Below are positions 15,812 to 25,022 of a stretch of DNA of 64,000 nucleotides, in pieces. The notes under the pieces were generated by a model. That model saw nothing but the letters and a program-made list of their open reading frames with translations, had not been told where the DNA came from and did not search any database. The translations under genes were made by a program, and so were the position numbers. The DNA comes from Butyricimonas paravirosa (GTDB lineage Bacteria > Bacteroidota > Bacteroidia > Bacteroidales > Marinifilaceae), in NCBI RefSeq assembly GCF_032878955.1, contig NZ_CP043839.1:806001-870000 (forward strand). The letters run 5' to 3'. The stretch's first letter is position 1, and every line of letters starts with the position of its first letter.

Positions 15812-17101
15812 ATGGCAAAGGTACAAATAAAATCTGAGAAACTCACACCTTTTGGAGGAATTTTTTCAATCATGGAGAAATTTGACTCCATGCTTTCACC
15901 CGTTATCGACTCAACACTGGGTCAGAGATGCCGCAGTATCATCGGATATCAGTTCAGCGAGATAGTCCGTTCGCTGATGAGCGTTTATTTCTGTGGCGGC
16001 TCATGCGTGGAAGACGTAACGTCACAACTGATGCGCCATCTCTCGTATCATCCTACCCTTCGTACATGCAGCTCTGATACCATCCTCAGAGCCATCAAGG
16101 AACTGACAAAGGAAAACATCTCCTATACTTCCGACCAAGGCAAGACCTATGATTTCAATACTGCAGACAAACTCAACACATTGCTTATAAACGCTTTGGT
16201 TTCTACAGGCGAGTTGAAGGAAATTGAGGAATACGATGTTGACTTTGACCATCAGTTTCTTGAAACGGAGAAGTATGATGCAAAACCGACCTACAAAAAG
16301 TTCCTCGGCTACAGGCCTGGCGTATATGTTATCGGTGACAAGATAGTCTATATCGAGAACAGCGATGGCAACACGAATGTGCGTTTTCATCAGGCAGACA
16401 CCCATAAGAGATTCTTCGCTCTTCTGGAATCCCAGAACATCCGTGTAAATCGCTTCAGGGCAGACTGCGGTTCCTGCTCGAAGGAAATCGTCAGTGAGAT
16501 AGAGAAGCATTGCAAACATTTCTACATCCGTGCCAACCGATGCAGTTCGCTCTACAATGACATCTTTGCTCTGAGAGGATGGAAGACGGAGGAGATTAAC
16601 GGCATCCAGTTCGAACTCAATTCCATTCTCGTTGAGAAATGGGAAGGCAAGTGCTATCGTCTTGTCATCCAGAGACAAAGACGCAACAGTGGCGACCTTG
16701 ACCTGTGGGAAGGCGAATACACTTACCGTTGTATTCTGACCAACGATTACAAGTCATCGACAAGGGACATTGTTGAATTCTACAATCTGCGTGGCGGCAA
16801 GGAACGTATCTTTGACGACATGAACAACGGATTCGGTTGGAGCAGGCTCCCCAAGTCATTCATGGCGGAGAATACTGTCTTTCTTCTGCTTACTGCATTG
16901 ATACACAATTTCTACAAGACCATCATGAGCAGGCTTGACACCAAGGCTTTTGGGCTCAAGAAAACGAGTCGCATAAAGGCTTTTGTCTTCAGATTCATCT
17001 CCGTACCTGCCAAGTGGATCATGACTGCAAGGCAATACGTGCTGAATATCTACACAGAGAACCGCGCTTATGCAAAACCCTTCAAAACAGAATTCGGATA
17101 A
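15812..17101 (+). CDS. IS1380-family DDE transposase
   Basis: A 429-residue transposase typical of the IS1380 group in Bacteroidales (the group that includes IS612-IS615-type elements). Features: the N-terminal GYQFSEIVRSLMSVYFCGGSC segment, catalytic acids around EYDVDFDHQFLETEKYDA and RFRADCGSCSKEI, and the C-terminal YNLRGGKERIFDDMNNGFGW with the catalytic Glu. The reading frame is intact, but its leader is split by the IS4 element, so expression is likely reduced. It sits directly before a 5'-truncated membrane protein gene. Confidence 0.9.
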   Translation: MAKVQIKSEKLTPFGGIFSIMEKFDSMLSPVIDSTLGQRCRSIIGYQFSEIVRSLMSVYFCGGSCVEDVTSQLMRHLSYHPTLRTCSSDTILRAIKELTKENISYTSDQGKTYDFNTADKLNTLLINALVSTGELKEIEEYDVDFDHQFLETEKYDAKPTYKKFLGYRPGVYVIGDKIVYIENSDGNTNVRFHQADTHKRFFALLESQNIRVNRFRADCGSCSKEIVSEIEKHCKHFYIRANRCSSLYNDIFALRGWKTEEINGIQFELNSILVEKWEGKCYRLVIQRQRRNSGDLDLWEGEYTYRCILTNDYKSSTRDIVEFYNLRGGKERIFDDMNNGFGWSRLPKSFMAENTVFLLLTALIHNFYKTIMSRLDTKAFGLKKTSRIKAFVFRFISVPAKWIMTARQYVLNIYTENRAYAKPFKTEFG

Positions 17102-17257
17102 GAATCCTTTCTTTCCGGTTAGAATCTGCGTATTACCTCAAGTCGCATCGTGGGGTAAGGGGATGTTGGCTACATATTGATGTTGTGCTGTTGCTTTTTA
17201 CTGAAAGCTACTACTAACGACTCATAAATCTACCCTTAATCGTGTATTGGATGATAG

Positions 17258-17824
17258 TTGCGGATTTTAGGGTTAGGAATCCCTGTTGACCGTTCATCCT
17301 TACATAAAGGCGAATATCGCGTTGGCGGAGTTATTCATCGGTTTGACAAGGTGAATGTTTGGGGTCGTGGCAGACAGGAGAACATCATAGGAGTTGGCGT
17401 ATCGAACTATGCTGAAGTTAAAACGGCATATTCTCCAAACGAGAGATGGAAATTGGGCATAAGCCTCTATGCGCACAAACTGAGTATTCCTCGTTCGAGT
17501 AGCAATACATTCGGAATGGGAGCCGATGTTTCCTATAAATTCTATCCCAAAACATCGCTTCATCTCTTTGGTACATACTATCTGTTGGATATGAAACCGA
17601 AGAGGTGTTTAGACGGCTATCATTATGGCGGTTATCTGTCTTTTGATTTGGCAGAACGATGGTCAATGGATGTGGGCATGAGACGTTATGGAAACAACTT
17701 GTTCCACCAGCAATGGACTGTGCCGATTATACGTCCGTCGTATAAGCATAACGGCAGCGAAATAAACGCTGATTTTGGTGGGATGTTCCAGCAAATCCTG
17801 AAAGGTTTATTCTTTAATCATTGA
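17258..17824 (+). pseudogene. 5'-truncated outer membrane protein gene
   Basis: 188 residues are open from a TTG at 17258, directly after an in-frame stop at 17255, with no ATG and no signal peptide. The sequence has barrel-like alternation (YRVGGVIHRFDKVNVWGRG, WKLGISLYAHKLSIP, GMGADVSYKFYP, LHLFGTYYLLDM, WSMDVGMRRYG) and reads as the C-terminal half of a beta-barrel or membrane protein. The IS1380 element upstream probably removed or displaced the 5' part. The 3' neighbour, a small lipoprotein gene 5 bp away, appears intact. Confidence 0.6.
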
Positions 17825-17829
17825 CAAGT

Positions 17830-17982
17830 ATGAAACAGAAAAAAAGCAAAATAACGATTATTGCAGTATGGATTCTGCTATGCGGATGCGTGGTATGTAT
17901 GGAGTCGTGTAGCCATCTGCTATACAATCCGTCCAACAAGGCGGAACAAGTGACAGTGACTATTAAACAGCCCATAAAATAA
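17830..17982 (+). CDS. Small lipoprotein (50 residues)
   Basis: MKQKKSKITIIAVWILLCGC is a lysine-rich n-region, hydrophobic core and lipobox-like LLCGC; a second candidate cysteine lies in MESCSH. Only about 30 residues follow, ending TVTIKQPIK. It lies 5 bp after the truncated membrane protein and was probably its operon partner. Function unknown. Confidence 0.6.
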   Translation: MKQKKSKITIIAVWILLCGCVVCMESCSHLLYNPSNKAEQVTVTIKQPIK

Positions 17983-18097
17983 AGTTCATATGATTATGCG
18001 ATAATCTAAAATAAGATTGCAAAACCCGTAAGAAAGTTATTTCAAATAATGAATATGGCGTTTCGGATGCTGTTTTCGCCGTTTTAGATAAAATGTA

Positions 18098-19125
18098 ACC
18101 CGTTGGTTGAATTAAAATTCTAAATATTTACAAATGAAAAAGTTGCACAATTTGCGGATTATTATTAAATTAGTGGTAACCACACCGTTAACTACTATTG
18201 CACTGCTTATGCGCAACTTCATAGCAAATTTCGTCAGAATCCTCGGAATCTGCAAGGATTTTGCCGGAAATCGAGTTAATGAACATGGAAACGTACCCAG
18301 GTGCGGTGTTGTTCCCAAGTTTTCCGACCTTGAAGTCATTGCTCTCGGGATAACCGCCGAGTCCTTCGGCTTCGACAGCGAGAATCTTCTTTTTTATCGT
18401 CTGCACCATGAGTGTAAGGAGGATTTGCCTAACCTGATCAGTCGCAGACAATTCAATGCCCGACGCAAGCTCACGGCCCGACTTGCAGAAGAAATCCGCA
18501 AGGATGTAGCCAGAGCTATTGATGGCCCCGAAGATGTATTCTGCATTGATTCTAAACCAGTAAAGGTATGCCGGAACGCACGGGCCAAACGATGCACCAT
18601 GGGACAAGACAATCCCGATGCTGCTCCCGACTGGGGATACTGCGCTTCGCAAGGCTTGCATTATTATGGCTATAAGCTCCATGTTGTCTGCGGAATACTT
18701 GGTGTTATCCATTCCTTTGACATGACTGCCGCAAGTGTTCATGACCTTCATTTTCTCAAGGACGTACGCTGGGAATATCATGATTGCATGATGCTTGGAG
18801 ACAAAGGCTATCTCTGTGCTGAGATTCAGAAGAATCTCTTTGAGGCAGCAAATATCACTCTTGAAGTTCCATATCGGCTGAATCAGAAAAACTGGCATCC
18901 GCCTACATGGGCATACAAGAGATTCCGTAAACGTATCGAAACGATATTTTCCCAGCTCAACGACAATCTTATGATGATACGAAACTATGCAAAACAATCC
19001 TGCGGTCTTTTCACCCGCATAGCAGGCAAAATAGCAGCAATGACGTTCATGCAATATGTCAATTTCGTTAATCATCATCCGATTGGGCGGATAAAATATT
19101 CTCTAATTTAATTCAACCAACAGGT
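18098..19125 (+). mobile_element. IS982-family insertion sequence, copy A
   Basis: 1,028 bp with terminal repeats ACCCGTTGGTTGAATTA (18098-18114) and its inverted copy with one change (19109-19125). Identical in length and encoded protein to copy B at 25691-26718, in opposite orientation. The flanks of this copy do not match each other (ATGTA on the left, ATTAATTC on the right); they match the flanks of copy B after inversion of the intervening DNA. Confidence 0.92.
18134..19111 (+). CDS. IS982-family transposase, copy A
   Basis: A 325-residue DDE transposase. The catalytic acids appear in FCIDSKPVKVC, in MLGDKGYLCAEIQ and in KRIETIFSQLND (the DDE glutamate). The frame is intact and the protein is identical to copy B, which means recent duplication or gene conversion. 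A long open frame on the opposite strand is antisense shadow. Confidence 0.93.
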   Translation: MKKLHNLRIIIKLVVTTPLTTIALLMRNFIANFVRILGICKDFAGNRVNEHGNVPRCGVVPKFSDLEVIALGITAESFGFDSENLLFYRLHHECKEDLPNLISRRQFNARRKLTARLAEEIRKDVARAIDGPEDVFCIDSKPVKVCRNARAKRCTMGQDNPDAAPDWGYCASQGLHYYGYKLHVVCGILGVIHSFDMTAASVHDLHFLKDVRWEYHDCMMLGDKGYLCAEIQKNLFEAANITLEVPYRLNQKNWHPPTWAYKRFRKRIETIFSQLNDNLMMIRNYAKQSCGLFTRIAGKIAAMTFMQYVNFVNHHPIGRIKYSLI

Positions 19126-19150
19126 ATTAATTCATAATAGGTTTGGTGTG

Positions 19151-19726
19151 TCACCACTGACGGATGGTATTCCACTCTTTTTCGAGAATGGCATAAACAC
19201 AGGTATCTTCATATTTTGGGGAGCCGTCAGGATTGTTTACGAATGTCACAAACTCTTTGAAACATCCTTCGCGGCGCATACCAAGACGTTCGCATAAGCG
19301 TTTGGAGCGGATATTGTCATCTTCCACAAATCCATAGATACGCCGTGCGCCCGCCTCCCGGAAAAGATAATCCAACAATCCGGCTGCCGCTTCACAAGCG
19401 AATCCTTTGCCTTCAAAACGTTTGTTGAAATGCCACCCCACATTATAAGTGTCCTCATTCTCACGCAAAGCAAACACGTCACCGATAATAAAGTCATCTT
19501 TTTTCAGACTCACCGCATAGCGCAGCATGTCTTTCGGGGAATACTGCATATATGCCCATGCCGCCTCTTCGGAACAAAGGCGGTCTCCGGCAAAGCAATT
19601 CACACGAGGATTAGAAAGATACTCCAACAATCCTTCGGCATCCTTCTGCTTGAAATTTCGAATGATAATTCGTTCGGTTTCGATATATATTTCCTTTTGC
19701 TCCATGTCCTGTGGGATTATTTGCAA
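19151..19726 (-). CDS. GNAT acetyltransferase, RimJ/RimL type
   Basis: 191 residues from 19726, or 184 from the methionine at 19705 (MEQKEIYIETERIIIR), which is preferred because AGGA lies just before it and this avoids overlap with the small gene upstream. It has the RimJ-like fold: LETERIIIRNF-type start, the beta4 region YNVGWHFNKRFEGKGFACEAAAGLL with the acetyl-CoA loop (R/K-x-x-G-x-G/A) and IRSKRLCERLGMRREG near the end. It acetylates a protein N-terminus or small amine; the target is unknown. It lies in the inverted segment. Confidence 0.85.
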   Translation of the reverse strand: MQIIPQDMEQKEIYIETERIIIRNFKQKDAEGLLEYLSNPRVNCFAGDRLCSEEAAWAYMQYSPKDMLRYAVSLKKDDFIIGDVFALRENEDTYNVGWHFNKRFEGKGFACEAAAGLLDYLFREAGARRIYGFVEDDNIRSKRLCERLGMRREGCFKEFVTFVNNPDGSPKYEDTCVYAILEKEWNTIRQW

Positions 19727-19845
19727 AACGTACCAATCAAAAGCGACAAAGCGATTGCCGCAATGACAATTGCTTCAATCGCCATGATTGCAATGAACAT
19801 ATCTATTGACAGCCGTTTAATCGTTTCGATAATCATGTTATTCAT
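19717..19845 (-). CDS. Small membrane protein (42 residues)
   Basis: MNNMIIETIKRLSIDMFIAI followed by a hydrophobic run to LLIGTFCK: one predicted transmembrane helix, no cleavable signal. A -7 box (TAATTTTG, minus strand, 19856-19863) lies only 11 bp before the ATG, suggesting a nearly leaderless message. The stop sits at the GNAT start. Too short to classify. Confidence 0.4.
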   Translation of the reverse strand: MNNMIIETIKRLSIDMFIAIMAIEAIVIAAIALSLLIGTFCK

Positions 19846-19855
19846 TTTTTAGGTG

Positions 19856-19863
19856 CAAAATTA
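19856..19863 (-). promoter_or_regulatory. -7 box before the small membrane gene and GNAT
   Basis: CAAAATTA on the plus strand is TAATTTTG on the minus strand, a TAnnTTTG match. Confidence 0.4.
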
Positions 19864-19951
19864 TTTCGTATCCGAGGTCGTAGCAATCGGAATACAATCG
19901 AAACAGAGAAAAACACGCCTGAAACAACAAAAATGACTTCCGAAGTATCGG

Positions 19952-21745
19952 CTATCGTAGATCTTTCAATTTATCGAATCGTATTATCCGGTCAGAGATT
20001 ACTTGAGATTGCTGCATCCGTAAAAGTTCATCCGCAGATATATGCAAGGTATCACCTTCTATTTTTCTTTTCGGACTGATGGCAATGCCCGGCTTTCGAG
20101 GGTCAAGAATGCTTTGACCAATACCGCTCCATCGGAATTTTTCCAGACCGAGTAAATTCAGAAGAGTAGGATATATGTCAATCTGTCCCATAACTTTGAG
20201 ATAGTGCATCGGAACAGGAGAGTTCAATACTATGAATGGTGTGAACTCGTCTTCGGAAATTATTCCTTTCCCAGCCTTTGTATGGCACAGTTCTTTCCGG
20301 TGGTCTGCCAAGCCCTCGTGGTCACCGGTTATTACAACCATTGTACGTTCATATTCGGGACGGTTTTTCAGATATTCCACGAATTTCCCGATAGCTTCGT
20401 CTGTATAATGCGCCACTGTCATATAGTCTGCCATGATTTCGGGAACCCGATTAGAGAAATGAACGGTTTTAAGCGATTCGGGCATCTTGAACGGTGAATG
20501 ACCGGAATAAGTGACCATCTGGATAAATACGTTTTCACCGGAGTGCCAAACTTCTCCTTTTTCAATCTTTTCCATGCATTGGGCAAAAAATGCCTTATCA
20601 CCCAGTCGCTTCCGATTTCCGAATGTTTCTGTCATTCGGAAATCGGGATAAGAGATAATTGTGTCTATCCCGAAACTCCGTGCCACTGCTCCTTGGTTCC
20701 ATGTCTTTGTCTTGTCCACCGTGAGAAGATAGTTACGTGCGCCTTTCAGCTCCTTCATAGCTTTGGGCAAAGTGTGGTATGTATTGAAAGGGAAACGGCA
20801 ACTGTATGCGCCGGTCTGCAATGGCAACAGACCGGCAAGCATAAGCAACTGGGCGTCAATGGAACGCCCTCCGTTGACTTGTGTAAGCACATGGGGCGCA
20901 TACAGCGTGGATGGCTCTTTGAGGAGCTTGTTAAGGTAAGGTGTGATTTCCTGATTTTCGACCGTAAGATTCAACACCCAACTTTCCAGTGATTCAGCCA
21001 AAATAAGGATGCAGTTGTCCCTGCATTCAATGTCCGGTACGGGAACAAGCGGCGGTCTTCCGGAGAGCCAGATATGAATCTCACGCTCCTGTTCTTCTGT
21101 AAGTTCGGGCAACTCCTCCGCATAATCAAAATAAAGTGTGCCGAACAGCGTGTAGAGTGGCGGGCCACTGGCGTGTTGATGTGCGGATGACCTCAATGCC
21201 CTGTATATCGCAATGAAACCTCCCCGGACGGATAAATTGATACTTAACAGGGCACATGAAAAAATCAGCAATACGAAATATGTCCGTCTGCTAAATCGCA
21301 ATGTGATTTTCTGCCGGCAACCTATCCGAAATGTAAGGAATACGGTGACGACTGTCGAAATTGGGAACAATAAATCACACCATCGTAACGAAGCGGTCAC
21401 GCTTGGCAGGAAGTCTGCAAGATTTCCCGCCAACATATAACTTGACAGAGGAATGGCTGAAAAATAGGTACGGTAATACATCAGGTTGGCAACCATCCAT
21501 ATATCCAGCACAGACATGACAAGCACGCCTGCCGCAATATGCCTTGTCAATATATAAGGGACAGACAACAGAAGGGTTGCCACAAAAGCAGTGGCATACG
21601 ATTCCCAGCATGAAAAAGGTGTAAAGGTGGTGTAATAACACCATATTGCATTGAACAGGAGAAACTTGAAAAATATTCCTGCTACTGGAATGACGGACAG
21701 CATCTTGTTGTCCGTGACATCCCTTTCTTGTTTACCAACAGTCAT
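19952..21745 (-). CDS. LTA-synthase-like membrane sulfatase-fold phosphotransferase
   Basis: 597 residues: five hydrophobic spans in the first 190 residues, then a large extracytoplasmic alkaline phosphatase/sulfatase domain. The metal and nucleophile region reads DNCILILAESLESWV (E and the following loop), VNGGRSIDAQ (candidate catalytic Ser/Thr region), FIQMVTYSGHSPF and VVITGDHEGLADH (DH metal ligands). Such enzymes transfer phosphoglycerol or phosphoethanolamine from phospholipids to glycans. In a Gram-negative host it is more likely a capsule or LPS modifier than a true lipoteichoic acid synthase. It lies between the GNAT and a TonB-type receptor in the inverted segment. Confidence 0.8.
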   Translation of the reverse strand: MTVGKQERDVTDNKMLSVIPVAGIFFKFLLFNAIWCYYTTFTPFSCWESYATAFVATLLLSVPYILTRHIAAGVLVMSVLDIWMVANLMYYRTYFSAIPLSSYMLAGNLADFLPSVTASLRWCDLLFPISTVVTVFLTFRIGCRQKITLRFSRRTYFVLLIFSCALLSINLSVRGGFIAIYRALRSSAHQHASGPPLYTLFGTLYFDYAEELPELTEEQEREIHIWLSGRPPLVPVPDIECRDNCILILAESLESWVLNLTVENQEITPYLNKLLKEPSTLYAPHVLTQVNGGRSIDAQLLMLAGLLPLQTGAYSCRFPFNTYHTLPKAMKELKGARNYLLTVDKTKTWNQGAVARSFGIDTIISYPDFRMTETFGNRKRLGDKAFFAQCMEKIEKGEVWHSGENVFIQMVTYSGHSPFKMPESLKTVHFSNRVPEIMADYMTVAHYTDEAIGKFVEYLKNRPEYERTMVVITGDHEGLADHRKELCHTKAGKGIISEDEFTPFIVLNSPVPMHYLKVMGQIDIYPTLLNLLGLEKFRWSGIGQSILDPRKPGIAISPKRKIEGDTLHISADELLRMQQSQVISDRIIRFDKLKDLR

Positions 21746-21900
21746 TGGCTAATTCAGTTTAGCGATTCTTCCTAATTATTTTTCACTACACAGAGAACGA
21801 TAATATCTTGTCTCATAAGATAAAATATATCACCATCAATTATTTTAATCTGGGTTGCTCTCAAAACAGTCCGGATAGTTGCATTCATGCTAAATACGAT

Positions 21901-24195
21901 TCATAATTTTCCTCTTCGTTTTGTCTGCTGTTTTACGATACGACTGTCCCCCATTTCAAATGAATCCGATACGGTTTTTTCTGTATATTTCCTACTTTTT
22001 CCACCAAACGTATAAGTGATACCTATGGTGATGTCCTGCATGGGTTCAATGAATCGTGATATATTCGTGAAGTCCTTGGTGCGAGATACCGACTCCCAAT
22101 ACATTTTACCACCATGACCTAAACCGCTCATGCCACTGATAGCCACATCCAGTTTGTCATTGAGGAAGGAGCGTGCGAGTGTTGCGCTTATCATCATCAT
22201 ACCCGAATCGTAACCTTGGAGAGAGTACCGACGCGACATCCATTCCAGATTACTGCTCCATTTCAACTGCCAAGGCAGATTCTGTTGCCACCCCAGATTC
22301 AGGTTACCATGCCAACCATAGTTACGGGCATCAATCTCCCGGCTTCGCATGTCACTATAGCCCACCTCTCCATTCAGCATCAAGCGGGTTGAACGTGTCG
22401 CATTCCATGAGGCATAAGCATTCAGCGATGTCTTGCGATTTCTGGCTATATTGCCAAAGGTGGTATTTATACGCCCGTCCTTCATTGATGAATACCGGAC
22501 AATACCATCGTTACTCCATGAATGATTGAGGCTGATTCGCATTGCTAACGTATTTGCCCTCAACGTATGTACAATAGCCAGATTATTTAGATGTTGTGCT
22601 TTCAGGTTGGGATTGCCATACGAAAGCTGGGTAGGGTCGGACTTATTGACATATGGGTCGAGTTCATTGATTCTTGGCCGACGTATACGCATGGTGTAGC
22701 TCACGCCAAATGTGCTGTTCTCCTTAGCTTTGGCAGTAAGAGAGACGGATGGTACGAGGTCGCCATAGTGAAGCGAGAATTTACTCCCTTCTCCCTTCAG
22801 ATAGCGTGATTTCTGCCAGGTATGTTCATAGCGAAGGCCCTCCTTCAAGCCCAGCCATCCCCATTGAGCCTCCCATTCGGCATACAGGGCGGCTATGTTT
22901 TGAGATTGTCGGTAGTGCATGGCAGCCGCCTTTTGTTCCACGAAACCGCCATTCAAAAAGCGCATTTCGGTAGCCTGACTCTCTCCACGGTCGAAGGAGA
23001 ACTTCACACCGGTGTTGAGTTGTTGATGCCGGGTAAGCGGAATGGTAAGGTCGGTGGATAGGTGGTGTTGTGTGGTGCGATCACAAATTTCTGTCCGGAT
23101 GTCCTTCACAGTGGAAGTGATTTCGGGGTGCAAGGAGGTGTCAAGACCATCGTATCTGTTCTCTGTATCATTTCGGTTGGGAGCATGGCTTATCTGATAA
23201 CTCGCAAACAGCCTGCCCCTGTCACCCCACTGACGTTGGTAATCGATGCCTCCATCTACCGAAATCTCGTTCATATTCATCTTCTGACTACCACTGAAAG
23301 CCATCTCCTGTCCCCACATACCGCCTGAGTAAAGATAGGAGGGACGGCTCTTTTCTTTTGTAGCAAACCAAGTCGTGGACATGGAAACATGGAGTGATTG
23401 GACGGAATCAATCTCGTATCCCACACCAACTTCGCCCATTGAGAATGGCATTTTCGATGAGGACTTTTGTCGCATCCATTGACGTGTCCCGTTGCCGGTC
23501 ACCTCCGATTCTACAATGATACCCGTTGAATACATATATTCTCCGTTCAAATTTACGTCATACGACCATTTGCCTTGTTGACCGGAGAGACTGGCGTCAA
23601 CTCCGTTGCTCAGAATACCTGTCAGAAGGTGTACGGAGCCACTTGTGGCTCCGTCATACCCGTCATCTTCTAATGCCAATGCTTGTTTGGCACCACCTTT
23701 CTTGGTGGTGATGCAAAGGACACCTCCAGTTCCCTCTGCATCATACTGGGCACCTGGATTGGTGATAACTTCAATGTTCTTCACGTGACTGGCAGGCATA
23801 CTGCGTAACGTCTGTTTTGGATTGCGAGTGATGACAGTACTCAATCTTCCGTCCACATAAACCTTGAACTGTGCGGAGCCGTTTACCATGATATTGTTTC
23901 GTCCGTCCACGGTCACCATAGGAACCTTGCGCAGTATGTCCAATACACTGCGTGTCTTTGACTCCACATCATTACTCACCTGATAAGTCACCTTGTCGGT
24001 TTTTAGTTTGACTATCGGGATCTGATGCACGATGACAACCTCCTCAAGGTGCTGTGTCGGATAAACAACTATCGTATCTGCCTTTTCCTCGATTACCCCC
24101 TGTGCACTTACCCCCATAGGTAATCCTATAGCTGTTAGCAGGAATGCCTTTGCCGCCATGCCAATATTTGATTTCTTACTATGCATTTTTGCCAA
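21901..24195 (-). CDS. TonB-dependent-receptor-like outer membrane protein
   Basis: 764 residues from 24195; MHSKKS at residue 4 is also possible. Signal peptide to VSAQ, then a plug domain (EEVVIVHQIPIVKLKTDKV, VLDILRKVPMVTVDGRNNI, ITNPGAQYDAEGTGGVLCI) and a large barrel of alternating strands, of the OMP_b-brl_3 type. There is no N-terminal CarboxypepD_reg domain and no recognisable TonB box, and it is shorter than SusC proteins. It may import a small ligand or act in surface assembly. It lies 155 bp upstream of the LTA-synthase-like gene on the same strand. Confidence 0.82.
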   Translation of the reverse strand: MAKMHSKKSNIGMAAKAFLLTAIGLPMGVSAQGVIEEKADTIVVYPTQHLEEVVIVHQIPIVKLKTDKVTYQVSNDVESKTRSVLDILRKVPMVTVDGRNNIMVNGSAQFKVYVDGRLSTVITRNPKQTLRSMPASHVKNIEVITNPGAQYDAEGTGGVLCITTKKGGAKQALALEDDGYDGATSGSVHLLTGILSNGVDASLSGQQGKWSYDVNLNGEYMYSTGIIVESEVTGNGTRQWMRQKSSSKMPFSMGEVGVGYEIDSVQSLHVSMSTTWFATKEKSRPSYLYSGGMWGQEMAFSGSQKMNMNEISVDGGIDYQRQWGDRGRLFASYQISHAPNRNDTENRYDGLDTSLHPEITSTVKDIRTEICDRTTQHHLSTDLTIPLTRHQQLNTGVKFSFDRGESQATEMRFLNGGFVEQKAAAMHYRQSQNIAALYAEWEAQWGWLGLKEGLRYEHTWQKSRYLKGEGSKFSLHYGDLVPSVSLTAKAKENSTFGVSYTMRIRRPRINELDPYVNKSDPTQLSYGNPNLKAQHLNNLAIVHTLRANTLAMRISLNHSWSNDGIVRYSSMKDGRINTTFGNIARNRKTSLNAYASWNATRSTRLMLNGEVGYSDMRSREIDARNYGWHGNLNLGWQQNLPWQLKWSSNLEWMSRRYSLQGYDSGMMMISATLARSFLNDKLDVAISGMSGLGHGGKMYWESVSRTKDFTNISRFIEPMQDITIGITYTFGGKSRKYTEKTVSDSFEMGDSRIVKQQTKRRGKL

Positions 24196-24452
24196 AATAT
24201 TTATGTTATCAAAATAACGAACCGTATCCGATTGTCAGCCATATTCTTTCCCCATTTGCTGCTGCCATTAATGTTTGCATTCCAGTAATTTATCCCCAGA
24301 TAAAACGCAAGATTATCCCACTTCATAATAATTTTCAGAAAACATAAGGATGAAGTGAATACACCGAGCCCACATGTAAATGCAGTCATTAATAATTAAT
24401 TGGGGGCAACATGATGATCTGAATAAAGACAACGCCTCACAGTATGTCAATA

Positions 24453-24728
24453 TTACTTATTATCCTCTCCGTTTTTATTGACTTTATTTGCTTTTCCTTT
24501 GAGGATCTCAGGTTGGTTGGCAAGTATCCACAAAAAATGAGGGAAAGGCAATACCAATTTTACAGTGTTCCCATCTTTTGTTGTTTCCATCTTTTTCTTA
24601 AATATAATGTAACTATTATCTTTTGAAAATCGTCCTTTGGGAGAATGCGTTGATAAAACCAGAAGTTCCAACAGTTTTTCAAATAACTCTTGCTCTTCTA
24701 TGAGTTTCAAAGGAAGTGGATTTTCCAT
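24453..24728 (-). CDS. Small hypothetical protein
   Basis: 91 residues (MENPLPLKLIEEQELFEKLLELLV...), hydrophilic and lysine-rich with one amphipathic helix near the start and no signal peptide. No family recognised. It lies 15 bp after the 70-residue frame and 257 bp before the receptor gene on the same strand. Real expression is uncertain. Confidence 0.35.
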   Translation of the reverse strand: MENPLPLKLIEEQELFEKLLELLVLSTHSPKGRFSKDNSYIIFKKKMETTKDGNTVKLVLPFPHFLWILANQPEILKGKANKVNKNGEDNK

Positions 24729-24743
24729 TTTGAACTATTGACG

Positions 24744-24956
24744 TTATTTAATAGTATATCCAAAACTTAGGTAAGGATACAATAACGGGGTCTTATATAA
24801 TCCATGTTTATCTCCAAAATTATTACTGACCCTTATCCGTAGCAGCATGAACGGCAATTTGTCATGCAAATAACTAATAAAAAGACAATTGTCAATACGA
24901 CTCCTTTTTCGATATCCCATTACTCCATTCATTTTTGTTAGCAAACCATAATACAT
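24744..24956 (-). CDS. Small hypothetical protein, possibly a barrel-end fragment
   Basis: 70 residues; the second half (LPFMLLRIRVSNNFGD, LLYPYLSFGYTIK) looks like the last strands of an outer membrane barrel, so this may be the remnant of a longer gene. It starts 4 bp after the inverted repeat at 24960-25013. Confidence 0.3.
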   Translation of the reverse strand: MYYGLLTKMNGVMGYRKRSRIDNCLFISYLHDKLPFMLLRIRVSNNFGDKHGLYKTPLLYPYLSFGYTIK

Positions 24957-24959
24957 AAC

Positions 24960-25013
24960 AATCCTATTGGAAAGAAAAAATACATGCGTTTCTTCTTCCT
25001 TCCCAATAGGATT
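24960..25013. repeat. Inverted repeat between the Ig-like lipoprotein gene and the small ORFs
   Basis: AATCCTATTGG at 24960-24970 pairs perfectly with CCAATAGGATT at 25003-25013 across a 32-base loop. The plus-strand end runs into TTTTTAAC. It could be a terminator/attenuator or the trace of an excised small element. Confidence 0.5.
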
Positions 25014-25022
25014 TTTAACACT

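Larger units (their letters stand above)
14371..17150 (+). mobile_element. IS1380-family element interrupted by an IS4-family element
   Basis: The left end is placed at the hairpin at 14371. The right end lies somewhere between the transposase stop (17101) and about 17250, but no inverted copy of the left end is visible there, so the boundary is approximate and the right end may be altered. Removing the nested IS (14438-15773) and one target copy restores a continuous leader to the transposase ATG at 15812. Confidence 0.6.

Noticed and set aside
16022..16678. A 218-codon frame antisense to the IS1380 transposase
   Set aside because: Shadow of an intact transposase; no domain recognised.
18188..19078. 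A 296-codon open frame antisense to the IS982 transposase, repeated in copy B
   Set aside because: It is a shadow of the transposase gene with no known domain; the same frame in both copies simply reflects their identity.
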